A program made the position numbers and the translations under genes. DNA of 64,000 nucleotides from VRUE01 sp963817905 (lineage in GTDB: Bacteria > Actinomycetota > Thermoleophilia > Solirubrobacterales > 70-9): the NCBI GenBank assembly GCA_963817905.1, contig CAWFPS010000002.1, positions 1,054,001-1,118,000 on the forward strand. The letters run 5' to 3'. Positions 16,499 to 25,511 of this stretch are shown here, in pieces. The notes beneath the pieces are model-generated. The model was not told where the DNA came from and did no database searches. It was given only the letters and a program-made list of their open reading frames with translations. The stretch's first letter is position 1, and the number at the start of each line of letters is the position of its first letter.

Positions 16499-17737
16499 CT
16501 ATCGATCAGAGGCCTGGCGGGGATATGCACGCCGCACAAAGTCGCCAAAGAGCGGCGCGGTGTAGGCGTAGACGCCCTGGCTGACGCGGTAGACGTGGTT
16601 GCTCTTCAGCAGCCGGTTAACGCTCTGCTGGGTGGCGTTGGGGTTGCGGCTTTGGAACTGGGCGGCGAGCTCTGCGATCTCGAACCGCTCGCCGCCGAGA
16701 TCGGCGGCGACACGCAGCGTAAGCTGGTCGGCGCGCGGAGCATCGAGGTATCGATTCTCGAAGAACTCAGCGTCGAGAGCGTCCTGCACGCGCGCGCGAG
16801 TGCTTGCGTAGAGCCTGGGGGTGATCGCGTCGAGGTTTGCGGCATCGGCCGCGTCCCAGAGCGCCTCGCCGTACTTCTGGATGAAGTATGGGTACCCGTC
16901 GACATCGGCGGCGACTTGCTGTGCTACCTCGGGCTCGAACGGGATGCCGGTGTCGGCGGCTGGTCGTATCAACGCGAGTGCAGCGGGGCTCGGCTCGCCC
17001 TGGCTCATGGGCTTGAGGGCAAGGTTGCCGAGCTCCTCGACGCGAAAGAGCCGCTCGGCGTGGCTCCGCGCTGCCTGCAGATTCTGAACGAGTGGCGGCA
17101 GACCCGAGACGACGAGCATCACCGGCAGCGGTGGTTCCTCTTGGTCCTGGGCTTGGACGAAGGCCCCGAGCAGCGCGCCGAGCGGATACTGGTGCTGGCG
17201 CGGCTGGTCGTGCAGAGTGTGTGCCTCGTCGTAGAGGAAGGCAACGCCGCGCCCGGCCTTCGCGGCGAGGCGCCCGACCTGGATCAGAGCCTCGCCAAGA
17301 CGATCCTCAAGCACGGACGCGTCGCTTCGCGAGGTCTCTTGTTTGACGCTGATGCTCGTCCCGTCCGGCAAGCCGACGGTAATCTCCCCAACAGCCCTGC
17401 GGGCGGTTGCGAGCAGCTTTCGCAACTTCGCCATGTTGGAGAAGGCACGGATCGCCGTGTCGAGGTCATCGGCGATTGCGGTGGCGAATGCATCCTCCTG
17501 GCGCAGCCGCGCGGTGAGGTCGCGGCGAATGACGACCCAATCGCGTTCGCGGGCCGCGTCGCGATACTCCTTCAGCAGCACGGTCTTGCCCACGCCGCGC
17601 AGGCCGCTGAGGCGGACGTTGCGACGCTTGTCGGGAAAGTCGCGCAGGTAGCCGCGAAATCGCTGTAGCTGCTCCTCGCGGTCGGCAAGGTAGGGCGGAG
17701 TGGTCCCGACGCCCGGCTGGTAAGGGTTGCGCGCCAC
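16499..17737 (-). CDS. AAA+ ATPase with C-terminal winged helix (Orc1/Cdc6-like layout), copy 1
   Basis: A 412-residue protein starting at GTG. Walker A is GLRGVGKTVLL (about residues 46-56) and Walker B is VAFLYDEAHTL (about 167-177), followed by sensor-like VVSGLPPL. The C-terminal 70 residues (ERFEIAELAAQFQSRNPNAT, then VNRLLKSNHVYRV) form a winged helix. The plan of an N-terminal AAA+ module and C-terminal DNA-binding domain is that of archaeal-type ATPases and Orc1/Cdc6 proteins. A second copy at 27669 is about nine-tenths identical by eye, and a divergent third lies at 36705; each sits just right of an att fragment. Its promoter region carries a 39-bp interrupted palindrome. A role in element maintenance, replication or defence is possible but not shown. 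Confidence 0.82.
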   Translation of the reverse strand: MARNPYQPGVGTTPPYLADREEQLQRFRGYLRDFPDKRRNVRLSGLRGVGKTVLLKEYRDAARERDWVVIRRDLTARLRQEDAFATAIADDLDTAIRAFSNMAKLRKLLATARRAVGEITVGLPDGTSISVKQETSRSDASVLEDRLGEALIQVGRLAAKAGRGVAFLYDEAHTLHDQPRQHQYPLGALLGAFVQAQDQEEPPLPVMLVVSGLPPLVQNLQAARSHAERLFRVEELGNLALKPMSQGEPSPAALALIRPAADTGIPFEPEVAQQVAADVDGYPYFIQKYGEALWDAADAANLDAITPRLYASTRARVQDALDAEFFENRYLDAPRADQLTLRVAADLGGERFEIAELAAQFQSRNPNATQQSVNRLLKSNHVYRVSQGVYAYTAPLFGDFVRRAYPRQASDR

Positions 17738-17756
17738 GTCGGCGAGCTTACCACTT

Positions 17757-17795
17757 CTTACGGTACCTTATGAAAAATCCATAAGAAGCCGTAAG
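17757..17795. promoter_or_regulatory. interrupted palindrome upstream of ATPase copy 1 (operator or origin candidate)
   Basis: CTTACGG-3-CTTAT-9-ATAAG-3-CCGTAAG, fully symmetrical, 20-58 bp upstream of the GTG start. The same 39-bp design is conserved upstream of ATPase copy 2 (28927-28965) although flanking DNA has diverged. It is AT-rich for this genome. Likely readings are a binding site for the ATPase's own winged helix (autoregulation or origin) or a promoter with overlapping operator. Confidence 0.65.
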
Positions 17796-17811
17796 ACACC
17801 GTAACTCGCTT

Positions 17812-18470
17812 GAGGCGGGAGATAAGGATGCTGCCGGTCCTGCGCGACATCCTCGCCGCCGTCTTGGGGCGCCGACGAGCTGCTGGAGCGCCGCGGCCTG
17901 GTGCCGCTCCCGCGCGGGCTCACCAGCCACAAGCTGCGCCACGCCTTCGCCTCGATCCTGGTCGCCTGCGGCGAGGACCCGGTCTCGGTGATGCGCCAGA
18001 TCGGCCACACCGACCCGAGCTTCACCCTGCGCGTGTACACGCACATGATGAGCCTCGACCCCGCCGACCGCGAGCGCCTGAAGGCGCTGGTGCGGGGCGA
18101 GCGGGTGATCGCTCGCCAGGCCGCGTCGCCGCGACCGATCGAGCTGGCCGAGTACGAGGGTCCGATCGTGCGGGCGCTCGCCGACCGCGGTGGCCGCGCC
18201 CCTCGCCGGGAGATCGTCGCCGCGGTCGGCGAGGCGATGGCGGAGCGCCACGGCGTCACGGATCTGGAGCGGCTGCCCAGCGGACCACCGCGTTGGAAGC
18301 CCCGGGTGGGCAAGGTGCGGACGCGGATGGTGCACCGCGGCTGGCTCGCCGCCGGCAGCGGCCGGGGCGAATGGGAGCTGACCGAGCGCGGCTGGGCGAA
18401 GGCACGTCGCGCGGAGGAGAGGAATCGGCGAGCGGCTGCCCCCGAAAGCAGGGCGGGGGCGGGCGGATTG
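17812..18470 (+). pseudogene. tyrosine recombinase C-terminal remnant fused to a winged-helix domain
   Basis: The sequence starts inside the catalytic domain. After MLPVLRDILAAV the frame shifts (about 17,860) into DELLERRGLVPLPRGLTSHK, then LRHAFASILVACGEDP (H-x-x-R), MRQIGHTDPSFT and the Tyr motif RVYTHMM. Residues after it (IVRALADRGGRAPRREIVAA ... WELTERGWAKARR) form a Mrr-N-like winged helix. The N-terminal half of the recombinase is missing. The homologous position in segment D (29014-29319) keeps an N-terminal half instead. This was probably the element's own integrase, now dead. Confidence 0.72.
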
Positions 18471-18481
18471 GCGGCTGCAGC

Positions 18482-18829
18482 ATGGGTCCGGCAGTGGCAG
18501 CCATCCTCTTCCTCGTCGGCCTGTTCGCCTTCTGGTTGTTCGGCGGCTTCGTCGCGCGCGTCAGCGGGCTCCTTCTCGTCTTCGCCGGCACCGCGAACCT
18601 CGCGCTCGGCCCGCAGATGGGGGCGGCCGTGCTCATCGGGATCGGCGCATCGATGTGGCTTCTCGGCCATTGGCACTACGCCCTGCGCCACCAGGCCTAC
18701 AAGAGCCCGTTGGCGCGCCACGTCTTCTGCCGCTGGGCGCCGAGGTGGCTCGACCCGACCCGCGATTGGGCGGTCGCTGTGGCGCCGGGGTCCACGGACG
18801 GCGAGGGCAGGGCCGATGCTGAGAGGTAG
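18482..18829 (+). CDS. small membrane protein
   Basis: A 115-residue protein from the ATG at 18482. Hydrophobic segments at about residues 4-22, 26-46 and 48-65 (AAILFLVGLFAFWLFGGFVA and following) are succeeded by a basic soluble tail. It overlaps the remnant recombinase frame region and lies immediately downstream of it. No known function. Such short multi-TM proteins accompany many actinobacterial elements. Confidence 0.5.
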   Translation: MGPAVAAILFLVGLFAFWLFGGFVARVSGLLLVFAGTANLALGPQMGAAVLIGIGASMWLLGHWHYALRHQAYKSPLARHVFCRWAPRWLDPTRDWAVAVAPGSTDGEGRADAER

Positions 18830-19022
18830 GCGTCGAATGAGATTGCGGAGCTGTCGCCGAGAGCGATCCCGGTCCCGTCCGGAGGCGCCCGCCCCAGGGG
18901 CGCTCGGCCACCGTGTGACCGAGCAGGGAACACGATCGACGTGGCGCTCCTTCGCGGCTTCCTGAGGCGGGCGCTCGAGGACGACGCGGTAGCCGATGCC
19001 GTCAACGATCTGCTCTTCGAGC

Positions 19023-19175
19023 ATGTGGTCGCCGGTCGCCTACCACCGCTCGGTGATCGCCGAGAGCTTGCCCTCCTACATCGAGGAGCTCCTGGGTACC
19101 GCGAGGCGCGAGGACTGGCAAGCGGTCGCCGACGAGCTGATCGCCGAGGTGCGCGAGATGGACGGGGAGGTGTAA
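19023..19175 (+). CDS. short acidic peptide, possible gene remnant
   Basis: A 50-codon frame starting ATG at 19023 encodes MWSPVAYHRSVIAESLPSYI and continues acidic and helical to DELIAEVREMDGEV and a TAA stop. Codon-position bias is typical of genuine genes here. No good ribosome binding site is visible, so it may be the tail of a degraded gene rather than a complete small protein. Confidence 0.35.
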   Translation: MWSPVAYHRSVIAESLPSYIEELLGTARREDWQAVADELIAEVREMDGEV

Positions 19176-19274
19176 GCGGCGGTGCGGGAAATCCTCGTCT
19201 ACGTCCCGGTCCGCAGTCTTCGTGCGACGGCCGACCACAGCTCGGCGATCGGCGGAGTTCGTGGGGTAGGCCAC

Positions 19275-19886
19275 CTAGCCCCTTTGATCCTGCAGGTCCT
19301 CCTTGACCATGAGCAACCTGACCACGTCTCGCTCGTGGTCGGGCTTCGCTTTGAGCCACACCCGGAATTGGCTCGCGTCGGTTGATCCAGTGTCCCGGTA
19401 TAGGATCTGGACCTCCCAATCACCACCGTGGTTGAGAGCCTTTTGCGCAGCCTCGGGCTCGACTTCGAAACCGATGCTCCCACGTTCCGCCGGGCCGAGT
19501 TTTCCTGGACGCGGCTGCACTTCCCGGGTACCGCACCCGCCTGGGAGAAGGAGTTTGGCGAAATCGAACATCGCTGGCGACTCGCCCGAGTTCTGGAGGA
19601 CAACTAGCAATTGCGAAACGCTTCCAGCGTCGTTTACAGGCCCCGAGAAACGAGGGCCGTGTACATCGACAACCTTTAGAACCGCCCGCGAACTCACCGC
19701 TAGCTGCCGCCGTGCGATTTCTGCCAATTCAGCCGAAGCGGCAGCCTGTCTCTCCGATGCATCGGCCTGGTGATGCGCACTCCTCGCCAATCGCCAAGTG
19801 GCAAGCGCGAGAACAAGCGTGGCAAGGAAAACTGCACCGCCGGCCGCCGCGGAAAGGGCTTCCCAGTTAATTCCCGCAGCGCTCAT
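19275..19886 (-). CDS. single-pass membrane protein of unknown function
   Basis: 203 residues from the ATG at 19886; upstream codons are unconvincing. One hydrophobic helix at about residues 12-35 (AGGAVFLATLVLALATW) is followed by a short coiled coil rich in Ala, Glu and Arg (about 40-70). A beta-rich domain of about 130 residues follows (VLKVVDVHGPRFSGPVNDAG, then LLVVLQNSGESPAMFDFAKL), resembling exported immunoglobulin-like domains of hypothetical proteins. It is divergent from the Qat operon with about 210 bp between the starts, so their promoters share that region. It may be an unrelated accessory gene. Confidence 0.5.
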   Translation of the reverse strand: MSAAGINWEALSAAAGGAVFLATLVLALATWRLARSAHHQADASERQAAASAELAEIARRQLAVSSRAVLKVVDVHGPRFSGPVNDAGSVSQLLVVLQNSGESPAMFDFAKLLLPGGCGTREVQPRPGKLGPAERGSIGFEVEPEAAQKALNHGGDWEVQILYRDTGSTDASQFRVWLKAKPDHERDVVRLLMVKEDLQDQRG

Positions 19887-20097
19887 TGGCTGAACGTAGC
19901 GTCCCGTGCAGTCGCTTTCTGCTTCGGGGAAGAGCGCAATTTCCGGCCCCGTGGGGCTCTGGGAGTATCCGACCGCACCCGTACCGTGGCAGGGATGCCC
20001 GCGACCCATTCATCTCGCCGCCATCAGCGATCACGCCGCGTGACGAATGCGGATTTTATTGCAGCAGCCTCGGACGGAAGCAGCGAAGGTCGTCGCC

Positions 20098-21903
20098 GTG
20101 TGGCCTGACAATGAGACCAAGGTCGACCTGTTGGGGTTCGAGTTCCTTGTTGACGAGCTGGAGGTCCTGCTGACTGACGAACGCCTCCTTCCCGTCACCA
20201 TCGGCGTCTCGGGGGATTGGGGTTCCGGCAAGAGCAGCCTGATGGAGATGGCACGTGCGCGGCTTGAGGCTGGCGAGAACGAGGGTCGGTTCATCTGTGT
20301 GTCCTTCAGCCCGTGGCGGTTCGAGGACTTCGATTACGGCAAGGTGGCCTTGATGGCGGCCGTCATCGACGCGATCGCCGAGCGCGCGCCCAGCATGAAG
20401 GGGGCCCTCGACGATGTCGTGGAGAAGGCGAACCGGCTTCGGGGAAGATTGGCCCAGTGGGGGATTCTGAAAGGCGCGACGGCGGCCGGCGCGATGGCGG
20501 CCGGGGTCAGCCCGGCGGAGGCCGCGCTCGCCGGCACCGCTGCTGAGGCAATCGGGGCCGCGGGAACGGGAGAACCGAACGAGCCGAAGCGGGTGTTCGA
20601 GTCGGTCGCACACTTCCACATCGAGTTCGAAGAACTCATCGCGAGCGTCGGCGATGAGTTGAGCGCGGTCGTCGTCTTCGTCGACGACATGGACCGGTGC
20701 TCTACGGAGACGATCGTTGAGACCTTCGAGGCGATGCGGCTCTTCCTTCACGCTCCGAAGACCGCCTATGCGGTCGGTGCCAACTACGAGATCGTCGAGG
20801 CGGCCCTAGATGGCAGGTATCCGAGTCGTAAGGACGGCGACGAGGCACTCGGCCACAACTACCTGGAGAAGATGCTCCAGAACACCGTCGCGGTTCCTCC
20901 GCTCTCCGAGCCCGAGGTCCAGACCTACATCAATCTTCTCTTCGCTGAACTCCGAACGACTGAAGAGGAGTTCGAGGCGTTGCGGGCGGCGGCTGCCACG
21001 AATCGCGCGCACAACCAGTTGAGTGTTGCGATGAACGAAGGTATGGCCAAAGGCGTGATCGGCGAGCTCTCATCGGAGCTGGCTGCCGATCTGACCATCG
21101 CCTCGGAGGTCGGACCGCCGCTCGGTCGCGGTTTGCGGGGAAACCCGCGCCAGGTAAAGCGCTTTCTCAACCGCTTCCTTCTGCGCCTCAAGACGGCCGA
21201 GAAGCGCAAGATGGTGCTCGACCGGGACAAGCTCGCGAAGCTGATGGTCTTGGAGGAGCTGCACCCCGGGGATTTCGCGAAGCTCTTCGTCTGGCATCTG
21301 CAAGACGACGCCGGGGTACCTGCTCAACTCCGGCTTGCCGAGGAACTGGTCGCGGGGAAGAAACCGCAAGACCAACCGGCCGAGGTCACCGACTGGATCG
21401 CCCAACCCGGAATCGAGGAGTGGCTGCGAATCTCCCCGCCGTTGGCCGGGGTGCCACTGGGTCCGTACTACACCTTCTCACGCGATCGGCTGGCCGGCAG
21501 CGTGAGCACCGCGCGGCTCCCCGTCGAGCTTCAACGTCTTTTGGCCGAGCTTCAGAGCCCGGTCAAACCGAAACGAGAGAAAGCCGTTGCCGATGTGGCC
21601 GCCCTGGACTCGGGCGAACTTGCCGAACTGCTCCCACCTCTGCTCGAGGCGGCAAGAGCGGCTACCGGAAGGCCGGCCGCCCAGGGTCTCCTCTCCCTGG
21701 CGGCACGCAGGGGGGAGGTCGCACTCGCGATGTTCGACATGCTGGACACGCTTCCCGTGGCTAAGGTCAAGGGCAACTTCGTGCTTGCGATCGCCACGGG
21801 CTTCAAGGACAACCAGCGAACGATCCCCCTGCTCGAACGTTGGTCCGAGAAAGGCTCGGGAGACGTGAAGCGTCAGGCGGAGCGCGCTCTGGCGCAGCAG
21901 TAA
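20098..21903 (+). CDS. qatA: KAP-family P-loop NTPase, QatA of a Qat anti-phage system
   Basis: 601 residues from the GTG at 20098 (VWPDNETKVDLLGFEFLVDE, the conserved KAP N-terminus); an ATG at 20047 would add 17 residues of poor quality. Walker A is GDWGSGKSSLMEM (about residues 37-49) and Walker B is VVVFVDDMDRCSTETIVETF (about 190-210). A hydrophobic Ala/Gly-rich stretch between them (about 120-160) is the membrane-associated insertion typical of KAP NTPases. It is the first gene of the four-gene order ATPase, unknown, QueC-like, TatD-like that defines QatABCD. It is known from phage-protection work as a defence system; mechanism not settled to my knowledge. Confidence 0.88.
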   Translation: MWPDNETKVDLLGFEFLVDELEVLLTDERLLPVTIGVSGDWGSGKSSLMEMARARLEAGENEGRFICVSFSPWRFEDFDYGKVALMAAVIDAIAERAPSMKGALDDVVEKANRLRGRLAQWGILKGATAAGAMAAGVSPAEAALAGTAAEAIGAAGTGEPNEPKRVFESVAHFHIEFEELIASVGDELSAVVVFVDDMDRCSTETIVETFEAMRLFLHAPKTAYAVGANYEIVEAALDGRYPSRKDGDEALGHNYLEKMLQNTVAVPPLSEPEVQTYINLLFAELRTTEEEFEALRAAAATNRAHNQLSVAMNEGMAKGVIGELSSELAADLTIASEVGPPLGRGLRGNPRQVKRFLNRFLLRLKTAEKRKMVLDRDKLAKLMVLEELHPGDFAKLFVWHLQDDAGVPAQLRLAEELVAGKKPQDQPAEVTDWIAQPGIEEWLRISPPLAGVPLGPYYTFSRDRLAGSVSTARLPVELQRLLAELQSPVKPKREKAVADVAALDSGELAELLPPLLEAARAATGRPAAQGLLSLAARRGEVALAMFDMLDTLPVAKVKGNFVLAIATGFKDNQRTIPLLERWSEKGSGDVKRQAERALAQQ

Positions 21904-21908
21904 CCATT

Positions 21909-22622
21909 ATGGGGACCTCGTCCGACTACAGCGGCGGCACCGGCGGAGCCTGGCGCCCGTACAAGATCGCGGCCTCGAATTTCGCCCGGCGCGGAGGAGG
22001 CGAGCGAGCGGGGAAGGTCCTGGCCCGCTACGTCGCGGCGCTGGGCGGTGGCGCGGCGGCAGCTGCGAGTGGCCGGGCCACCGGCGTCTCGAGCGGTCAA
22101 GGCGTGGCCGCATTCGGTTCGGGCCTGGCGACCGACGGCCTCTCCTCGACGCTCGAAAGCCTCGGGCTCTCCCATCTGGTCGGGGCTTCGCGCTTTGACC
22201 TACTGGACGGGCTCCTCGATGCTCTTGGTGGAGAGGGGGGCACGCTCGAGGATCAGGCCGTCAACCAGGCTCTGTGCGAAGCCTTCGCTCGTCTCTATCC
22301 TGAAGAAGCTGAGACCTATGAGGAGCTCGAGGCGGTGGGCCTCGACGAGGGCGGCGTCATCGAGTTCGTAGAGTTCTTCGTCGCCGAATGGGCGTACGCC
22401 CGCCTGCTTCCGACGCTCGCCGAGAAGTTCACCCACATTGAGGACCCCGCGGTGGCCGAGGCGCGAGACGCCGAACTGCGGGAGCGGTTGCAGCTCCTCG
22501 TCAAGCTCGAGCTCGGCGAACGTAGCGCCCTCTCGATCGAGTGGCGCGGGGAGGAAGGGCGCGCAGTCCTCGACCGTGTGGTGGACCAGCTCTACGAGGA
22601 CATGGAAGATCTGGAGCCGTGA
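21909..22622 (+). CDS. qatB: QatB-like protein of the Qat anti-phage system
   Basis: 237 residues, ATG 5 bp after the qatA stop. It begins MGTSSDYSGG, a Gly/Ser-rich start seen in QatB proteins. A Gly/Ala-rich middle follows (RYVAALGGGAAAAASGRATG), then an acidic helical C-terminal half ending DQLYEDMEDLEP. Sequence alone gives no enzymatic motif; the call rests on the start, size and position between the KAP ATPase and the QueC-like gene. It overlaps the next gene by 4 bp (GTGA), so translation is coupled. QatB is the least understood Qat component. Confidence 0.78.
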   Translation: MGTSSDYSGGTGGAWRPYKIAASNFARRGGGERAGKVLARYVAALGGGAAAAASGRATGVSSGQGVAAFGSGLATDGLSSTLESLGLSHLVGASRFDLLDGLLDALGGEGGTLEDQAVNQALCEAFARLYPEEAETYEELEAVGLDEGGVIEFVEFFVAEWAYARLLPTLAEKFTHIEDPAVAEARDAELRERLQLLVKLELGERSALSIEWRGEEGRAVLDRVVDQLYEDMEDLEP

Positions 22623-23941
22623 CCGACGTTCAGCTCCGTACGGCTCCCGATCAGCCCGACCGCGGCGCCTCGGTACTGCTCGACTGGTTCGAGGACCGGC
22701 GTGCCTCGACCGTGCAATACGAGCCGGAGTTCCTCAAAGGACTCGCGCCCTCCCCTGTGGCTCTCGACCTGTTCCGGCTCGCCGGGGCGGTTTTCTGCGC
22801 CGACAAGACGATCTCGCGCGGCGAAGCAGGTGACTTCTGGACTCGCGACATCTCGTTGACGGTTCCGGTCAGCGACGTGGATCTCTGGGAAAGGGTTGGT
22901 GGTCTGCTCGTCAGCGCATTGTCGTTCTTGAGCGGAGATCACTGGCGTCTCGATTTCGTCGAGGACACCGTCGAGGCGGTCGATGCCGGGACGATCTCGT
23001 CCGGCGATAACGCCGTCACGCTCTTCTCTGGCGGGCTCGATTCTCTCTCCGGTGCGATCGACCTACTGGAGGCCGAAAAAAATCTGACGCTCGTCGGCCA
23101 TCACGACGGCTCACTCACCCTGAGCAAGCAAGAGGAGCTCTACCGCGCTCTCCGGGAGCACTACGGAACTGATCGCGTGTCCCTGCGAAAGTTGCTCCTG
23201 CGGCCCGCGGCGCGAAGAATCTCCCAGGCGCGCCCCCTGGCCCACGGCGTCGTGGAGAACACCACCCGGGCACGTTCGTTCCTCTTCATCGCCGCAGGTG
23301 TCGCGGTAGCGGACGCGCTCGAATCGGGGCTGGCGCTCCAGGTTCCCGAGAACGGATACATCGGGATCAACGTTCCACTCAGTCCCGCTCGCGTCGGAAG
23401 CCTCAGCACGAGGACCACCCACCCGTTCTTCATGCACTTGATGGAGGCGTTGCTCGATCAGCTGGGCCTGGACCACGAGATCGAGAATTCCTATCGACTG
23501 CTGACCAAGGGCGAGGCGTTGGTGGCATCGTCAAACTCCGCTCTGCTCGCCGAACTGGCGCCTCGAACGATCTCCTGCGCCCATCCGGAGGCCCCTCGTT
23601 GGCGGGAGCGTCCGCAGGGAAACTGCGGATATTGCTATCCCTGTCTGATTCGGCGGGCGGCCTTGCACCGATTCGGTTCCGACACCACTCAATACTCTTG
23701 GGACCCCCTGACGGAGACGGAGTTGCTGGACCGCAAGAGCAAATCGGGGAGGTCGCTCCGGGCCCTTGCTCAGAGCCTCGGCCGACCGGAGTCGCAAAAT
23801 GACGTCTTGCGCAACGGGCGCATCCCCGATGGTGAGGCGCCGGCGTTCTTCGAGACCTATAGGCGTGGGCGAGCGGAGTTGCGCGACTGGATTCTCTCGG
23901 GTGCCGCTCCGGAGCTTCGCCGTCGGATGGGGTCGACGTGA
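22619..23941 (+). CDS. qatC: QueC-like PP-loop enzyme, QatC of the Qat anti-phage system
   Basis: A 440-residue protein from a GTG that overlaps the qatB stop. The PP-loop pyrophosphatase signature TLFSGGLDSLSGAIDLL is at about residue 137. A Zn-binding Cys cluster C-G-Y-C-Y-P-C (about residue 340) with an upstream Cys in RTISCAHPEA matches 7-cyano-7-deazaguanine synthase (QueC). An N-terminal region of about 125 residues absent from housekeeping QueC is typical of the Qat version. Together with the KAP ATPase and TatD neighbours it makes the system call strong. It presumably performs an ATP-dependent deazapurine-type or related modification of an unknown target. Confidence 0.9.
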   Translation: MTDVQLRTAPDQPDRGASVLLDWFEDRRASTVQYEPEFLKGLAPSPVALDLFRLAGAVFCADKTISRGEAGDFWTRDISLTVPVSDVDLWERVGGLLVSALSFLSGDHWRLDFVEDTVEAVDAGTISSGDNAVTLFSGGLDSLSGAIDLLEAEKNLTLVGHHDGSLTLSKQEELYRALREHYGTDRVSLRKLLLRPAARRISQARPLAHGVVENTTRARSFLFIAAGVAVADALESGLALQVPENGYIGINVPLSPARVGSLSTRTTHPFFMHLMEALLDQLGLDHEIENSYRLLTKGEALVASSNSALLAELAPRTISCAHPEAPRWRERPQGNCGYCYPCLIRRAALHRFGSDTTQYSWDPLTETELLDRKSKSGRSLRALAQSLGRPESQNDVLRNGRIPDGEAPAFFETYRRGRAELRDWILSGAAPELRRRMGST

Positions 23942-24711
23942 CCTACGTCGATAGTCACTGCCATATTGATCGCTACGACGATCCCACCGCGGTTATGCGC
24001 CGCGCGGAGGCCGCGGGTGTGGTTACGATCGCGGTTACCGAACTGCCGTCGGCGTATCAGCGGCTTTCGGTACGACTTGGAAAGCGCCGATTTTTGCGGC
24101 TCGCACTCGGGCTACATCCGCTCCGTGTTTCCCTGGCTACCTCAATGGAGCTTGCGCTCTTCGCTCAGTTGCTCGATCGGGTTGATTATGTCGGCGAGGT
24201 CGGCCTCGACCATTCCCGCGACGGGAGCCCCTCATTTCCTCAGCAGGTCAAGGTCTTCGAACGTCTCTTGCAGCATGAGCGTGTCAAGGACAAGATCTTG
24301 ACCGTACACTCGCGTGGCGCAGAGAAGGAGACGATCCAGTGTCTTGCGGCCGCCGAGGTAACGGCCATTCTCCATTGGTACAGCGGTGCGCTCACACACA
24401 TTGATGCTGCGGTTGAAGCCGGGCTTTGGTTCTCGGTGAATTCAGCGATGCTTCGATCTAAGAACGGCCAGAGGATCATCCGATCAATACCACGCGAGCG
24501 GATCGTCACCGAGACCGATGGCCCATATGTCAAAGTCGGCCGGCAGGCAAGTGAGCCACGCGACATTCCCGGGATCGTCAAGGGTCTGGCGAATATCTGG
24601 AACGAGGACCCTGAGTATGCGCGAGAACGTGTTCTCGACACGATGCGCAATATCGCCCAGGCCGCATGGGGTGGGAGCGACCCGACGCGGTCACCATCCC
24701 GGTTGTCATGA
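23938..24711 (+). CDS. qatD: TatD-like metal-dependent hydrolase, QatD of the Qat anti-phage system
   Basis: A 257-residue protein from a GTG overlapping the qatC stop by 4 bp. The TatD metal ligands are visible in order: HCH in YVDSHCHIDRYDD at the N-terminus, Glu in YVGEVGLDHSRDG, His in LTVHSRGAEKET, His in ILHWYSGAL and Asp in VTETDGPYVKVGRQ. Length is normal for TatD nucleases. It closes the QatABCD cassette. It overlaps the next gene by 4 bp (ATGA), which adds a fifth coupled gene. The expected activity is metal-dependent nuclease or phosphodiesterase. Confidence 0.92.
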   Translation: MTYVDSHCHIDRYDDPTAVMRRAEAAGVVTIAVTELPSAYQRLSVRLGKRRFLRLALGLHPLRVSLATSMELALFAQLLDRVDYVGEVGLDHSRDGSPSFPQQVKVFERLLQHERVKDKILTVHSRGAEKETIQCLAAAEVTAILHWYSGALTHIDAAVEAGLWFSVNSAMLRSKNGQRIIRSIPRERIVTETDGPYVKVGRQASEPRDIPGIVKGLANIWNEDPEYARERVLDTMRNIAQAAWGGSDPTRSPSRLS

Positions 24712-25511
24712 CTCCCAACGGGTCGAGGACTGTCGCCACGTCGGCGGAAATCGGGGCCCTGCGCAAGCTGCTCGATTTTGGTCGATCAGAGGTCAGCGCC
24801 CGCATTCGCGCCAATGGCGAACCCGACTTCCGACTCCTGGTTGTCGGCTTCTTCTCTCGTGCGACTACGACCCTGCAGGCACTGGCCCTGCTAATCGAGA
24901 ACGACTTCGGCCAGCAGGCAGTAATGCTGAATCGCGCCGCTTTTGAGTTGATGGTGGATGTCTACTGGATCGAGGCGAACCGGGAGCTCGCAGCCTCGCG
25001 GTTCGTCCAGCATGCCCGCTTCGATCAGCACCTGAAGCGCGAAACGGTAGACCGTTACCCCGATCTCCTAGAGGATCTCGGAGCTTCCGAGGAGCGCCTC
25101 GATGAAGGCGAGCTTGCCGATCTCGGCAAGTTGTACGGGCGGCATGGGTCGCGTTCCTGGACCGGCCTTACGCTCTATGAGCGTGTTGAAGCGATCGCGG
25201 AGAGCTTTCACGACCCCCGCGACCGCGAGCAGTTGCGGAGCTTCCGAGACGTCGTTCACCGCCTCGACAATCAGGAGCTGCATCCCTCCCCTTGGTCGAT
25301 CGCGCGCGTTCTCCGGCGGAAACGAGCGGAGGATGGCAGCGCAGTGCTCCAGTACCGGATGGCGCCCGAACCGGACCTTGGCCAACTCGCTGTGCGCTGT
25401 GCATGGTGGATCTATTTGCAGACGCTTCACCTCTTGCTGGAGGTATTCAGCGTGCCTCTTGACGACGCTCTGGCGCAGTTGACGGAGGATGTACCTTGGG
25501 CCATCGAGTAG
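24708..25511 (+). CDS. DUF5677-like protein coupled to the Qat operon
   Basis: 267 residues from the ATG at 24708, overlapping the qatD stop by 4 bp. It is an all-helical protein with ALALLIENDFGQQAVMLNRA followed by AAFELMVDVYWIEAN, and a C-terminal FRDVVHRLDNQELHPSPWSI. This order of a helical repeat followed by an H-P-S motif is what I associate with DUF5677 proteins of defence islands. The strict coupling to qatD suggests it is part of the same defence transcript, either a Qat accessory or a separate toxin-like protein with the next gene. No catalytic residues can be assigned. Confidence 0.65.
   Translation: MTPNGSRTVATSAEIGALRKLLDFGRSEVSARIRANGEPDFRLLVVGFFSRATTTLQALALLIENDFGQQAVMLNRAAFELMVDVYWIEANRELAASRFVQHARFDQHLKRETVDRYPDLLEDLGASEERLDEGELADLGKLYGRHGSRSWTGLTLYERVEAIAESFHDPRDREQLRSFRDVVHRLDNQELHPSPWSIARVLRRKRAEDGSAVLQYRMAPEPDLGQLAVRCAWWIYLQTLHLLLEVFSVPLDDALAQLTEDVPWAIE

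Noticed and set aside
18830..19306. A + strand protein starting at 18941
   Set aside because: The frame has poor codon-position bias and no start signal; only the short frame at 19023-19175 looks coding, and that with low confidence.
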